Shown: positions 16,832 to 25,065 of the stretch, one piece after another | Position numbering within the stretch: position 1 is the stretch's first letter | Layout of the letters: each line of letters begins with the position of its first letter | Origin: Vallitaleaceae bacterium | Lineage (GTDB): Bacteria; Bacillota; Clostridia; Lachnospirales; Vallitaleaceae | DNA: 35,862 nt | Assembly (NCBI GenBank): GCA_029935405.1 | Contig: JAOZKH010000013.1 | Location: 1 to 35,862, forward strand | Direction: 5' to 3' | The notes under the pieces: model-generated | Databases searched by the model: none | Told to the model about the DNA's origin: nothing | Seen by the model: the letters and a program-made list of their open reading frames with translations, nothing else | Program-made: the position numbers and the translations under genes

Positions 16832-17748
16832 AAATCTAGCACCAACTTATAATCCTCTATAATTCCAATGTCAGCATAGTTAAATATTCTTGCGCCACTA
16901 TCCTTATTAATAGCAATGATTTTCTCCGAACTAAGTATTCCATTAATAAATGGTGTAGCTCCCGAAACACCTATACAAAGGCATACTTTTGGCGATACAA
17001 CTTTTCCTGTTTGACCAATAAGCTTATGTAGTGGTAACCAATTAAAATCGATAACCTTTTTGGTTCCTCCCACAACTGCACCAATAGACTTAGCATATTT
17101 TTCAATCTGTTGTACATTTTCTTTACATCCCACACCATATCCACAAACAATAACTATATCGGCTTTTGTAATACTCTCTTGTTCAACTATTTCTATGTAG
17201 TTACTTATAATAACCTTCTTTTCAATGCTATTTTCTAGTTCAATATATTTAACAGAAATTTTCTTAGAATAATCAATGTTTGATTTTATTGTTTTAAGAT
17301 TAGATCTAAATCCAATTATTACAGGTAATTCAACTTTGATAGAACAATTAATATTTCCACCATATACTGGTTTAGTAAGCATACTGTCCTTATGTTCAAA
17401 ATCAATACTTATTCCAACACAATCTAAATATCCATCCATTTTATATTTATAACATAGCTTTGGAATTATCAAATCTTTATTTTCTTTAGTAGCAACAATT
17501 AGAATTTCAGGTTTATTATTATCTATATATTGTTCAATTACTTTCAAATATTGTTCAACCTTATTGTATCCAATTCCTACTTTTTCTTTGGATTTATTAG
17601 GTTTTACAATAATAATATCAATATTACATTCTTCTAATTCTTCAGGCTTACAATTTGAGATAACTAAATCAATAGCTTTTTGTATTTCATTAGGTATTTC
17701 ACTAGGTATTCCCTCTATATTTCCATCACCGATTATACCGATTTTCAT
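16828..17748 (-). CDS. etfA: Divergent electron transfer flavoprotein alpha subunit
   Basis: This 306-residue protein is an EtfA by its C-terminal FAD domain: IVVCGYGVG-like start (IVIVCGYGVGC, usually GGRG), LIGQTGKVVSPKV, GVSGA and IIAINKDSGARIFNYADIGI. The N-terminal half is only weakly EtfA-like and rich in Lys, Ile and Asn. Two residues that contact the FAD in characterised Etfs are replaced: the arginine of GASR is Lys230 (GGTKKVID), and the histidine after SGAIQ is Phe267 (SGATPF). The threonine of QTGK is kept. It overlaps EtfB and the FAD oxidase gene by four bases each. It should carry FAD and electrons between the operon's dehydrogenases, probably with an altered redox potential. 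Confidence 0.88.
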   Translation of the reverse strand: MKIGIIGDGNIEGIPSEIPNEIQKAIDLVISNCKPEELEECNIDIIIVKPNKSKEKVGIGYNKVEQYLKVIEQYIDNNKPEILIVATKENKDLIIPKLCYKYKMDGYLDCVGISIDFEHKDSMLTKPVYGGNINCSIKVELPVIIGFRSNLKTIKSNIDYSKKISVKYIELENSIEKKVIISNYIEIVEQESITKADIVIVCGYGVGCKENVQQIEKYAKSIGAVVGGTKKVIDFNWLPLHKLIGQTGKVVSPKVCLCIGVSGATPFINGILSSEKIIAINKDSGARIFNYADIGIIEDYKLVLDL

Positions 17749-18569
17749 CCTATCGCACCTCGATTCTTAGAATACTCGAGTAATAATTCCTGTAATTGAT
17801 CCTGCAAACTCATATCTTCCCTACTTTGCCAATAAATACAGTGCTTATTAGTTTTATTGACTTTAAGCTCTACTATGTTCAAGAGATTTTTATTACTTTT
17901 CATAAGTTTTTTACTAATATGCAAACTTTCTTTAGGTATTATAACTTTGATTTCCTGTTTCTTTGCTTCCATTGTTTTTTTGAGTGTTGCCATTCTAAGG
18001 AATTTATTCCCTGACTGACTAACCGTAACTACAATCGGTCCTTTAACACTTATATGTTCAATACCTTCTTCTACTATGCGGCTCAAATGATATATTCCCT
18101 GTTTATATTCAATTTCAGTTACTAACGTAAAGCAAGGCCACCCTAGCTCTTTAGCTAGGAGTTGACCTGTTAATCCATGACTATAATTATCTGCCTGTCT
18201 TCCACATAGTACTAGCTCAGCATCTTTAGTATCTTCAATAACTGATGCTAACATTTTTGCTATTGCACTTGGCGTGTATTCAGCTTTTTCTACTACATCT
18301 ATTCTTATTGCTTTTTGTACTCCAACTGCCAAAGCTTTTCTAAGAATAGATTCTTTAGATTTATCACCAACTGTAATAACATGAGTATTGATCTTCTGTG
18401 CTTCATCGACTAATCTAAGCATTAATTCCAAAGCAGTTTCATCATAGGTATTCATTATTTTGTTAGCATAGCTAATATCAATACTTTTACCATCTTCTTG
18501 AATAAACCAATCGTCTGTTAATACCATATCTAAATCTTGCACTTGTTTAATACAGCTAATAATTGTCAT
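17745..18569 (-). CDS. etfB: Electron transfer flavoprotein beta subunit
   Basis: The open frame extends to a GTG at 18581, but GAGGAATGAC before the ATG at 18569 and the family start (IISCIKQVQD) favour 18569, giving about 274 residues. Family features are CIKQV at the start, NKIMNTYDETALE, VITVGDKSKESILRKALAVG and LCGRQADNYSHGLTGQLLAKELGWP. The recognition-loop leucine that docks partner dehydrogenases is kept (MATLKKTMEAKKQ). The loop usually DGG reads EEG here. The TGQ after the GRQ motif resembles non-bifurcating Etfs more than the VGP of bifurcating ones; that is a hint only. It sits between the two FAD oxidase genes, with EtfA downstream. Confidence 0.92.
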   Translation of the reverse strand: MTIISCIKQVQDLDMVLTDDWFIQEDGKSIDISYANKIMNTYDETALELMLRLVDEAQKINTHVITVGDKSKESILRKALAVGVQKAIRIDVVEKAEYTPSAIAKMLASVIEDTKDAELVLCGRQADNYSHGLTGQLLAKELGWPCFTLVTEIEYKQGIYHLSRIVEEGIEHISVKGPIVVTVSQSGNKFLRMATLKKTMEAKKQEIKVIIPKESLHISKKLMKSNKNLLNIVELKVNKTNKHCIYWQSREDMSLQDQLQELLLEYSKNRGAIG

Positions 18570-18584
18570 GTCATTCCTCACTTT

Positions 18585-20003
18585 TTAATCTTGTGGAATT
18601 AGAACACCTTGATTCATAATACCATTTGGATCAAATGCATGCTTTAGTTTTGTTAGCATCGGATAAGCTGATCCTAGTTCTTCTTTCATCCATTTTGTTC
18701 TGTAACGACCCACTCCGTGGTGATGTCCTATTGAACCATTATACTTAAGTGTCGTTTCTATAATAATACCAAATAATTGATCATATGTCTTCTGTGCCGC
18801 TTCAATTGTTGGTGCACACATAGCACCGAACATAAAGTAAATATTTGTTCCTTGCATATAACTGTGTGATGAGTGTCCTGTTACTGCAACAATATGTGAA
18901 ACTTCTGCTTTTACTCTTTCAATAACCTCATCATAGATTTTTCCTATATCAGACCACATTGCTGATATTTCACAAGTATCTGCAACTGCACCTTGTTTAG
19001 CGTACATATCAAGATGGTCACATATATCATTACGGTGTACTAACCATATTTCAAGTGGTTTACTTCCAAGTGGTCTTGCTCCATACTTAAGAGCTACTTC
19101 TTCTACAGCTTTTCCTTCTAAATTCGCAAAACCTTTTGGTCCTTCTGATAAAAATAACATAATGCCTTCATTTTCTTTAACAAATGGTCCATAACTTTCA
19201 GCCGCTTCTGTTTTATCATGTAACCTTGCAACAGCTGGTTTCCAGCCTGCTTGAACAATTTCCTTAATAATTGATAAACCTTTTGAAAAATCATCAATTG
19301 CAAAAGCTTGCATAACTCTTTCTGTAGCAAGTTTAAATATCTTTACAGTGACTTCTGTAATAACACCAAAAGCTCCTTCTGAACCTAACCAAATATGGCG
19401 AAGATCAGGGCCTGTTGACTTACGAGGATTATTTTTAATCTTAGTTAATTCACCACTTGGAAGTATGCCTTCTATTCCAACTAACAAATCTTCTATTCCG
19501 CCATATAATGTTGAAAATTGCCCAATACTTCTTGTTGCAACTAATCCACCCATTTGAGCCATTGGTAATGATTGTGGGAAATGTCCTGTTGTATATCCTT
19601 TTTTGTTAAGTGTCTCTTCTAGCACTTGTAATGGCACACCTGACTGAGCTGTAACCGTTAAATTTTCTTCATTAATCTCAATAATTTCATTCATTTCACT
19701 AAGATCAATAACAACACTATGTTCTGGTGTTTCAAGGCCTAAACAAACGCCTGACCCCCCAGTTCTTGGAATACTAACAATCTTTTCTTTGTTAATAAAC
19801 TCCATTACCTTTATCGCTTCTTCTTTAGTATGTATTTTTAAAATACATGTTGCTAACTCTTTAGGTTCCCAACCAAAGTGCTTTTGCACCATTCTAAGAC
19901 CTGTAATATCAGTTGCATATTCTTGTAATATTGTAACTTCTGTTACCACTCTATCTTTGCCTAATACACTTTCAAAAAACTCTACAATTTTCACTTGTTC
20001 CAT
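18585..20003 (-). CDS. FAD-linked oxidase resembling alkyl-DHAP synthase
   Basis: This 472-residue PCMH-type flavoprotein has the FAD domain motifs PRTGGSGVCLGLETPEHSVV and MAQMGGLVATRSIGQFSTLYGG, then a C-terminal domain with VTGHSSHSYMQGTNIYFMF and GHHHGVGRYRTKWM. Those last two segments resemble alkyl-dihydroxyacetone-phosphate synthase more than GlcD, especially the HHH-GVG-R-W pattern. It could act on a dihydroxyacetone-phosphate derivative, an ether-lipid-like compound or a 2-hydroxyacid. It lies 23 bases after the DUF1667 gene and three before EtfB, so Etf is its probable electron acceptor. It is a different subfamily from the GlcD-like protein at the end of the operon, so the two are not simple duplicates. 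Confidence 0.85.
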   Translation of the reverse strand: MEQVKIVEFFESVLGKDRVVTEVTILQEYATDITGLRMVQKHFGWEPKELATCILKIHTKEEAIKVMEFINKEKIVSIPRTGGSGVCLGLETPEHSVVIDLSEMNEIIEINEENLTVTAQSGVPLQVLEETLNKKGYTTGHFPQSLPMAQMGGLVATRSIGQFSTLYGGIEDLLVGIEGILPSGELTKIKNNPRKSTGPDLRHIWLGSEGAFGVITEVTVKIFKLATERVMQAFAIDDFSKGLSIIKEIVQAGWKPAVARLHDKTEAAESYGPFVKENEGIMLFLSEGPKGFANLEGKAVEEVALKYGARPLGSKPLEIWLVHRNDICDHLDMYAKQGAVADTCEISAMWSDIGKIYDEVIERVKAEVSHIVAVTGHSSHSYMQGTNIYFMFGAMCAPTIEAAQKTYDQLFGIIIETTLKYNGSIGHHHGVGRYRTKWMKEELGSAYPMLTKLKHAFDPNGIMNQGVLIPQD

Positions 20004-20026
20004 TATAATTCTCCTTATATTCCTTA

Positions 20027-20377
20027 TTAGATTATTGTTCTAGTTGCAATTATATCCACACCGGTTTCACCGATATTCTTAACAATTATGTCACCTCTTA
20101 AAACTGGGGTATCTACTGTTATTTTGTACAACTCCTTTGCCAATTCAATTAACCTTGATTTTGGAATCTCGTCAGTACTGATAACAGGTAATCTCTTAAT
20201 TTTAGCGTTTTCAATTTTTACCGTTGTAGTTATCATTCGCTTAGGGTCATTATATTCATTAACACCAAAAACCCTACCTCTTTTACATTGATTTCCATTC
20301 ACCTGCACTTCATTGTCTTTTTCATCTACCGATAAAATACAACTTACAGGACATACGATACATGTGAACTTTTTCAT
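20027..20377 (-). CDS. DUF1667 iron-sulfur-type small protein
   Basis: This 116-residue protein matches the DUF1667 family commonly found beside GlpA/GlpB-like oxidoreductases. It has four cysteines in a CIVCPVSC and GNQCKRG arrangement, suitable for an Fe-S cluster, followed by a conserved-looking tail with RMITTTVKIEN and LPVISTDEIPK. It has no membrane span, so unlike GlpC it is not an anchor. It overlaps the GlpB-like gene by four bases. It probably serves as an electron-carrying subunit of the flavoprotein complex; its exact role is not established. Confidence 0.82.
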   Translation of the reverse strand: MKKFTCIVCPVSCILSVDEKDNEVQVNGNQCKRGRVFGVNEYNDPKRMITTTVKIENAKIKRLPVISTDEIPKSRLIELAKELYKITVDTPVLRGDIIVKNIGETGVDIIATRTII

Positions 20378-21645
20378 TCTTTTGACACCTCCATAACATT
20401 AACTGTGATTTTCTTATCGCCTTCTTTAATATTGCTGCTAATGATTTCTTCTACTAACATTTCTGGCGGCAATACCACTCTATGTTTTTTCTTATAATAA
20501 GTTTCATCATTACCTACAGCCGTAACTTCAACTTTTTCTAGTTTCTGTTTAACTCTAAAATATAGTGGCAGTTTTTCTTCTAGGTTATGTTTTCTAACGT
20601 ATTGAGGAACAACAAAAGATACATTTTCACCAGGCTCTAACCTTGTTATTGGCTTATCCATTTTAAGTTGTCCTTTAACATACTTAGCTGCACCTCTTCC
20701 TGCTAATTCACCAGTCAAGGATACATAATCTACTAAGTCAAACACCGTTACCACATTTCCTGCTGCAAATACTCCTTCCATAGAAGTCATAAAATACTCA
20801 TCGACAACAGGCCCTTTTGTTCTTGTATCTATATTGATATTTAATTGATTTGACAACTCATTCTCTGGTATTAGTCCCACAGCTAACACTAACAAGTCAC
20901 ATTCAATATATTCTTCACTACCCTTTATTACTTGACGATCTTTATCTACTTTTGCAACGGTCACACCTTCTAGTTTTTTATTACCATGTGTACGAATCAC
21001 CGTTGTTGATAAATGTAGTGGAATATTGTAATCAACTAAGCACTGTGCAATATTTCTTGTCAAACCTCCAGGCGATTCCATAAGTTCATAAACTCCTTTT
21101 ACTTCTATCCCTTCAAGAGTCATACGCCTTGCCATAATTAACCCAATATCTCCAGAACCTAAAATCACTGCTTTTTCACCTGGAAGATATCCTTCAATAT
21201 TTATATATCTTTGTACAGTTCCTGCTGTTAACACTCCACTTGGTCTCGTTCCCCAAATAAAAGCTTGAGACCTTGTTCTCTCACGGCATCCCATTGCTAG
21301 TATTATGGCACCACACTTGATTTCTGTAATACCATCAATTTCATTCATTGCATATATTACTTTATCCTTAGTTATCTCAATAACAATAGTTTTATCAGCA
21401 ATTTCAATTTTTCGTTCTTTCACTTCAACTATAAAATTATCAGCATACTCACATCCTGATAATCGTTTACCGAACCTGTGTAAACCAAATCCGTCGTGGA
21501 TACATTGTTGCAATATACCACCTAAACTACTATCTCTTTCAATAATCAATACATTATCAATACCTTGTTTTTTTACTTCTATTGCCGCGGCTAGCCCCGC
21601 TGGACCACCACCTATAATGACAACATCAACCTGTCTCTTATTCAC
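20374..21645 (-). CDS. GlpB-like pyridine-nucleotide-disulfide-type FAD oxidoreductase
   Basis: This 423-residue flavoprotein has two dinucleotide folds, VVIIGGGPAGLAAA at the N-terminus for FAD and VILGSGDIGLIMARR in the middle for NAD(P)H. A redox-dyad-like cysteine segment (GGILQQCIHDGFG), AMGCRERTR and a late GVFAAGNVVTVFDLVDYV FAD motif follow. It starts at GTG after GAAGGGAG. It belongs to the group annotated as the B subunit of anaerobic glycerol-3-phosphate or amino acid dehydrogenases. It lies 12 bases after the GlpA-like gene and overlaps DUF1667, so the three products probably form one complex with GlpA-like as the dehydrogenase and this subunit passing electrons. Confidence 0.87.
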   Translation of the reverse strand: MNKRQVDVVIIGGGPAGLAAAIEVKKQGIDNVLIIERDSSLGGILQQCIHDGFGLHRFGKRLSGCEYADNFIVEVKERKIEIADKTIVIEITKDKVIYAMNEIDGITEIKCGAIILAMGCRERTRSQAFIWGTRPSGVLTAGTVQRYINIEGYLPGEKAVILGSGDIGLIMARRMTLEGIEVKGVYELMESPGGLTRNIAQCLVDYNIPLHLSTTVIRTHGNKKLEGVTVAKVDKDRQVIKGSEEYIECDLLVLAVGLIPENELSNQLNINIDTRTKGPVVDEYFMTSMEGVFAAGNVVTVFDLVDYVSLTGELAGRGAAKYVKGQLKMDKPITRLEPGENVSFVVPQYVRKHNLEEKLPLYFRVKQKLEKVEVTAVGNDETYYKKKHRVVLPPEMLVEEIISSNIKEGDKKITVNVMEVSKE

Positions 21646-21657
21646 TTTTTTCTCCCT

Positions 21658-23409
21658 TCAGACGCGACTTTGTCTGTGTAATACATAAGAATTTTCACCT
21701 TTTAATGTTACTTTTGTTAAAGGTATCTCTAATTCTCTTGCAATGATTTCAAGCACTCTAGGTCCACAAAACCCGCCTTGGCAGCGTCCCATACCTGCTC
21801 TTGATCTGCGTTTAATCGCATCTATCGTTGTTGCTGGTATAGGTGAGTGAACAGCATCAATAATTTCTCCTTCAGTAATTAATTCACACCTACAAACAAT
21901 ATTGCCGTATTTAGGATTTTTCTTGATTAATTTGTCTTGCTCTTCGTGACTTAAATCTCTGAATTTTGGTTTTGCTACCCTAATAGGATTATAGTCAGAT
22001 TTAATTTCTAAATTACTGTTTTGTTTAAATAATATCTCTTCTACCATCTCAGCAATAGCAGGAGCTGATGCAAGTCCAGGAGATTGTATTCCTGCAACAT
22101 GAATAAATCCATCAACTTTTCTAGATGCTTCAACAATGAAATCTTCTTTATAGTCAGCTGCTCTAATACCTGCAAAATATGTGATAATCTCACTTTTTTT
22201 CACTTCATCAGTAACCCCTCTACCAAGCTTAATAATATAGTCCATATCTACAGCATCTACAGACTTATCTTCCTTATCATAAACTTCTACAGCATTTGGT
22301 CCCCATAATAAATTGCCTTCAGGTGTAACACTTGCTCCACCACCTTTGGAATTATTACTTCTATCTGAATCGCTCATAAGACCTACAGGTGTATTAAGAT
22401 ATCCTTTACGATTCTTATCAATAATTGCTATTGCTCCACGCCTTGCATGTATTGTGTAAAAACAATCATCAACCATTTTTGCAATGTTATCAGCATACAC
22501 TCCTGCACAATTAATAACTGTTTGACACTTTATTGTCGAATGATTTGTTATTACTTCTTTAATACTTTCCTTTTCCTTTACAATATCAATTATCTGTGTA
22601 TTAAATTTAAAGGTTACTCCATTCTCCGCTGCATTTTCTGCAAGTGCACTACATACTTCAAAAGGTTCAACAAGTCCCATAGTTGTTAATAAAAACCCAC
22701 CTATTGGTTCGCCTTTAAGATTAGGTTCTAGTTCCCTTACTTCTTTGGTATTTAACCATTTCATCCCAGGAACTTTCATAGCCTGACTTAAAGGCTTAAT
22801 TAATTTTCCTATACCTGTATATTTAAGAAATTTTAATATTTTAAATTTATTCACATCTTTTTTGTTATAAAAAACAAGCAGTGACCCTGTTCTTTTTAAT
22901 TCAAAATCTAATTCTTCGGATAATTTTGTATACATTTCATTTCCACGTAAATTCAACTTTGCCTTTAGTGTGCCAGGTTTAGCAAGTACTCCAGGATGTA
23001 TATTTCCATTATTAGCTTTAGTCGCCTCTTCTGCTATGTCACTATTCTTTTCAACCACCATAACATTTAAATTGTATTTACTAAGATTTCTTGCTATTGC
23101 ACAACCAGATATTCCAGCACCGATAATAACAACATCACAGCTTTCACTAATACTATTGTTTTTAACTTCCTTAATCTTTTTAGAATAATCAATAATATTT
23201 GGTTTTATATCTTTCGATATCATATCATTAACAACATTTCTAACACCTTTAACATTTGCTACTTTATGCCCTGCATCAACAACCTGTTTCCAATATAATG
23301 CTGTGCCATTTAATGTTACAATTTTATCCCTTGAGACGGATGCCGAAATATCATAATCAGCTATTTTATTCATATCTGCTATAATTTTTCTAATACGTTT
23401 CTCCATCAT
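21658..23409 (-). CDS. GlpA-like FAD dehydrogenase with N-terminal BON domain
   Basis: This 583-residue protein has three parts. Residues about 3-66 look like a BON domain (ISASVSRDKIVTLNGTA, then VANVKGVRNVVNDM). Residues about 92-480 are a DAO-type FAD oxidoreductase (VVIIGAGISGCAIARNL, a later INCAGVYADNIA), like glycerol-3-phosphate dehydrogenase GlpA. The C-terminus is a BFD-like [2Fe-2S] domain with CRCELITEGEI and GRCQGGFCGPR. A BON domain, normally a lipid- or partner-binding module of exported proteins, is unusual here. The ATG lies seven bases from the kinase stop with a weak ribosome site, implying translational coupling. Likely substrate: the phosphorylated product of the FGGY kinase, possibly glycerol-3-phosphate or a related polyol phosphate. 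Confidence 0.88.
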   Translation of the reverse strand: MMEKRIRKIIADMNKIADYDISASVSRDKIVTLNGTALYWKQVVDAGHKVANVKGVRNVVNDMISKDIKPNIIDYSKKIKEVKNNSISESCDVVIIGAGISGCAIARNLSKYNLNVMVVEKNSDIAEEATKANNGNIHPGVLAKPGTLKAKLNLRGNEMYTKLSEELDFELKRTGSLLVFYNKKDVNKFKILKFLKYTGIGKLIKPLSQAMKVPGMKWLNTKEVRELEPNLKGEPIGGFLLTTMGLVEPFEVCSALAENAAENGVTFKFNTQIIDIVKEKESIKEVITNHSTIKCQTVINCAGVYADNIAKMVDDCFYTIHARRGAIAIIDKNRKGYLNTPVGLMSDSDRSNNSKGGGASVTPEGNLLWGPNAVEVYDKEDKSVDAVDMDYIIKLGRGVTDEVKKSEIITYFAGIRAADYKEDFIVEASRKVDGFIHVAGIQSPGLASAPAIAEMVEEILFKQNSNLEIKSDYNPIRVAKPKFRDLSHEEQDKLIKKNPKYGNIVCRCELITEGEIIDAVHSPIPATTIDAIKRRSRAGMGRCQGGFCGPRVLEIIARELEIPLTKVTLKGENSYVLHRQSRV

Positions 23410-23416
23410 TGTTCAC

Positions 23417-24964
23417 TCACTTTCTAATCTTTAGTTCTATCATTTTCTTATATACCGGTTGTAAAGATTTATAAGTTAATTCATATACTTCTTCAAAAAG
23501 TTGATTATATCTTCTTGCAACTATCGCTTCTGGCTTGTAGGTTTTCGTTATTTGAATCATTCTATTACTAGCTTCGGTAATCCCTTGATAAACGCCAAGA
23601 TATACATAACTAAGTATTGCTGCTCCAAGCCCTGTTGTTTCATGAGATTGCACCACATATACTTCTTTATCAAAAATATTAGCTAATACCTGACACAATA
23701 TTTTACTTTGGGACCCACCTCCTGAGAGACCTATTCTTTGAACTTCTTTATGTGTTTTTTTCTCAATACTTCTTATTCCTTCTTTAATTGAATAAGCCAA
23801 CCCTTCCACTAGCGCTCTATAAAAATGAATTCTTGTATGTTTATCATTTAAACCAATAAGTGTTCCTGAAGCTCCCGGACGTCTTACATCACTCATCCAA
23901 AAAGGTTGCATTAGGAGTCCATCTGCTCCAGGGGCTACCTTATCTAGCTTTTCATTAAGTATGCGTTCAATACTTATCTGTCTATCATTAGATTCTTTTT
24001 TTTCAAGTTCAGCAAACTCCTCGATAAACCAGTTTATCAACCAAAACCCTCTTGTTATACCAAGTTCTGGATTATACTTACCTTTTATTGCAGCCGGATA
24101 AACTGTGCCGTATTTATATAATGGCATATGAGTATCTGTTGTCGTCTGTACCGTTACCATCGAGCCTAATGATACGCTTACTGTTGTTTCGTCTAAGCAA
24201 CCAATACCAAGTGTTTCACATGCTTTATCTGACCCACTTGCAACAACCGGTAATCCAACTGGTAAACCAAGTAACTTCCCACTTTCTTCTGTAAGATTTC
24301 CTATTAAAGAACCCGGTTCAACAAGTTCAAACAAATGTTCTTTATCTACATGAAATACTTTTCCTTCTATATCAGTCTTTTTAGCCCAATCTTGCCGTTT
24401 TGCACTAAAAGGGATATAACCACTTGCTGCTGTGCGAGAATCCTTATACTGACCAGTGAGTTTGTAATTAATATAAGTTGATATAAACAGTAATTTATGA
24501 ACTTTTGCCATGATTTCAGGCTCATTCATCTTCACCCAATGATAAGGACAACCTCTATTATAACTGTCTACAATATTCCAAACTTTCATTAATTTATATG
24601 CTTTTTTTTGCATTTTTGTGATGTTATAATTTTTATCTGCTTTTCTTGTATCCATCCAACTTATTGCCTTTTTAAGTGGTTTCCCATCTTTGTCTACAAA
24701 AACACTAGTACTTCGTTGAGATGCTAATGTTAATGCCACAATATTAGCCATTATTTCTGGCTTCTGTTTTCGAAATTTTTGTACCACTTCACATGCACTA
24801 TCCCAAAAAATATCAGCATCCATCTCGATAAATCCTTCATCGTTCATTTCATACTTAGGGTACTTAACTTTATCTACACCTAGCAACACTCCACTTGCAT
24901 CGTATACAATACCTCTCATACTCTGCGTACCACAATCAAGTACAAATACATATCCTGTCTCCAA
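23417..24964 (-). CDS. FGGY-family carbohydrate or polyol kinase
   Basis: The open frame reaches an ATG at 25048, but that codon lies in the -35 element of the operon promoter. A GGGAGG seven bases before the TTG at 24964 marks the real start, giving about 515 residues beginning (M)ETGYVFVLDCGTQSMRG. FGGY features are the N-terminal phosphate loop, SQRSTSVFVDKDG, ISWMDTRK, ASGSDKACETLG and the C-terminal signature RIGLSGGGSQSKILCQVLANIF. Relatives include glycerol kinase and xylulokinase; specificity is not readable. As first gene of the operon, it probably phosphorylates the pathway substrate before oxidation by the GlpA/GlpB-like proteins. No dedicated transporter is in the operon. Confidence 0.88.
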   Translation of the reverse strand: METGYVFVLDCGTQSMRGIVYDASGVLLGVDKVKYPKYEMNDEGFIEMDADIFWDSACEVVQKFRKQKPEIMANIVALTLASQRSTSVFVDKDGKPLKKAISWMDTRKADKNYNITKMQKKAYKLMKVWNIVDSYNRGCPYHWVKMNEPEIMAKVHKLLFISTYINYKLTGQYKDSRTAASGYIPFSAKRQDWAKKTDIEGKVFHVDKEHLFELVEPGSLIGNLTEESGKLLGLPVGLPVVASGSDKACETLGIGCLDETTVSVSLGSMVTVQTTTDTHMPLYKYGTVYPAAIKGKYNPELGITRGFWLINWFIEEFAELEKKESNDRQISIERILNEKLDKVAPGADGLLMQPFWMSDVRRPGASGTLIGLNDKHTRIHFYRALVEGLAYSIKEGIRSIEKKTHKEVQRIGLSGGGSQSKILCQVLANIFDKEVYVVQSHETTGLGAAILSYVYLGVYQGITEASNRMIQITKTYKPEAIVARRYNQLFEEVYELTYKSLQPVYKKMIELKIRK

Positions 24965-24994
24965 CTTATTTCCTCCCGTATTCAGTCGAACATT

Positions 24995-25012
24995 CAGACG
25001 TCCGGACGTCTG
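24995..25012. promoter_or_regulatory. 18-bp perfect palindromic operator
   Basis: CAGACGTCCGGACGTCTG is a perfect 18-bp palindrome, GC-rich in an AT-rich region. It lies directly downstream of the -10 element at 25020-25025, covering the expected transcription start, where a bound repressor would block initiation. The matching regulator is not encoded next to this operon. Confidence 0.85.
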
Positions 25013-25019
25013 TGTGTTT

Positions 25020-25048
25020 ATAATAATCTTTTTTAATCTATTTGTCAA
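25020..25048 (-). promoter_or_regulatory. Sigma-A promoter of the eight-gene flavoprotein operon
   Basis: On the minus strand TTGACA (25043-25048) is followed by exactly 17 bases and TATTAT (25020-25025). This is a strong vegetative promoter. Transcription would begin near 25012-25014, with a leader of about 50 bases to the TTG start of the kinase gene. Confidence 0.88.
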
Positions 25049-25065
25049 TACAAAAAGAGCCTTAT

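Noticed and set aside
24965-25048. N-terminal extension of the FGGY kinase from ATG 25048
   Set aside because: The extension would be encoded across the -35, -10 and operator elements. The residues are unlike the family, and a well-placed GGGAGG precedes the TTG at 24964.
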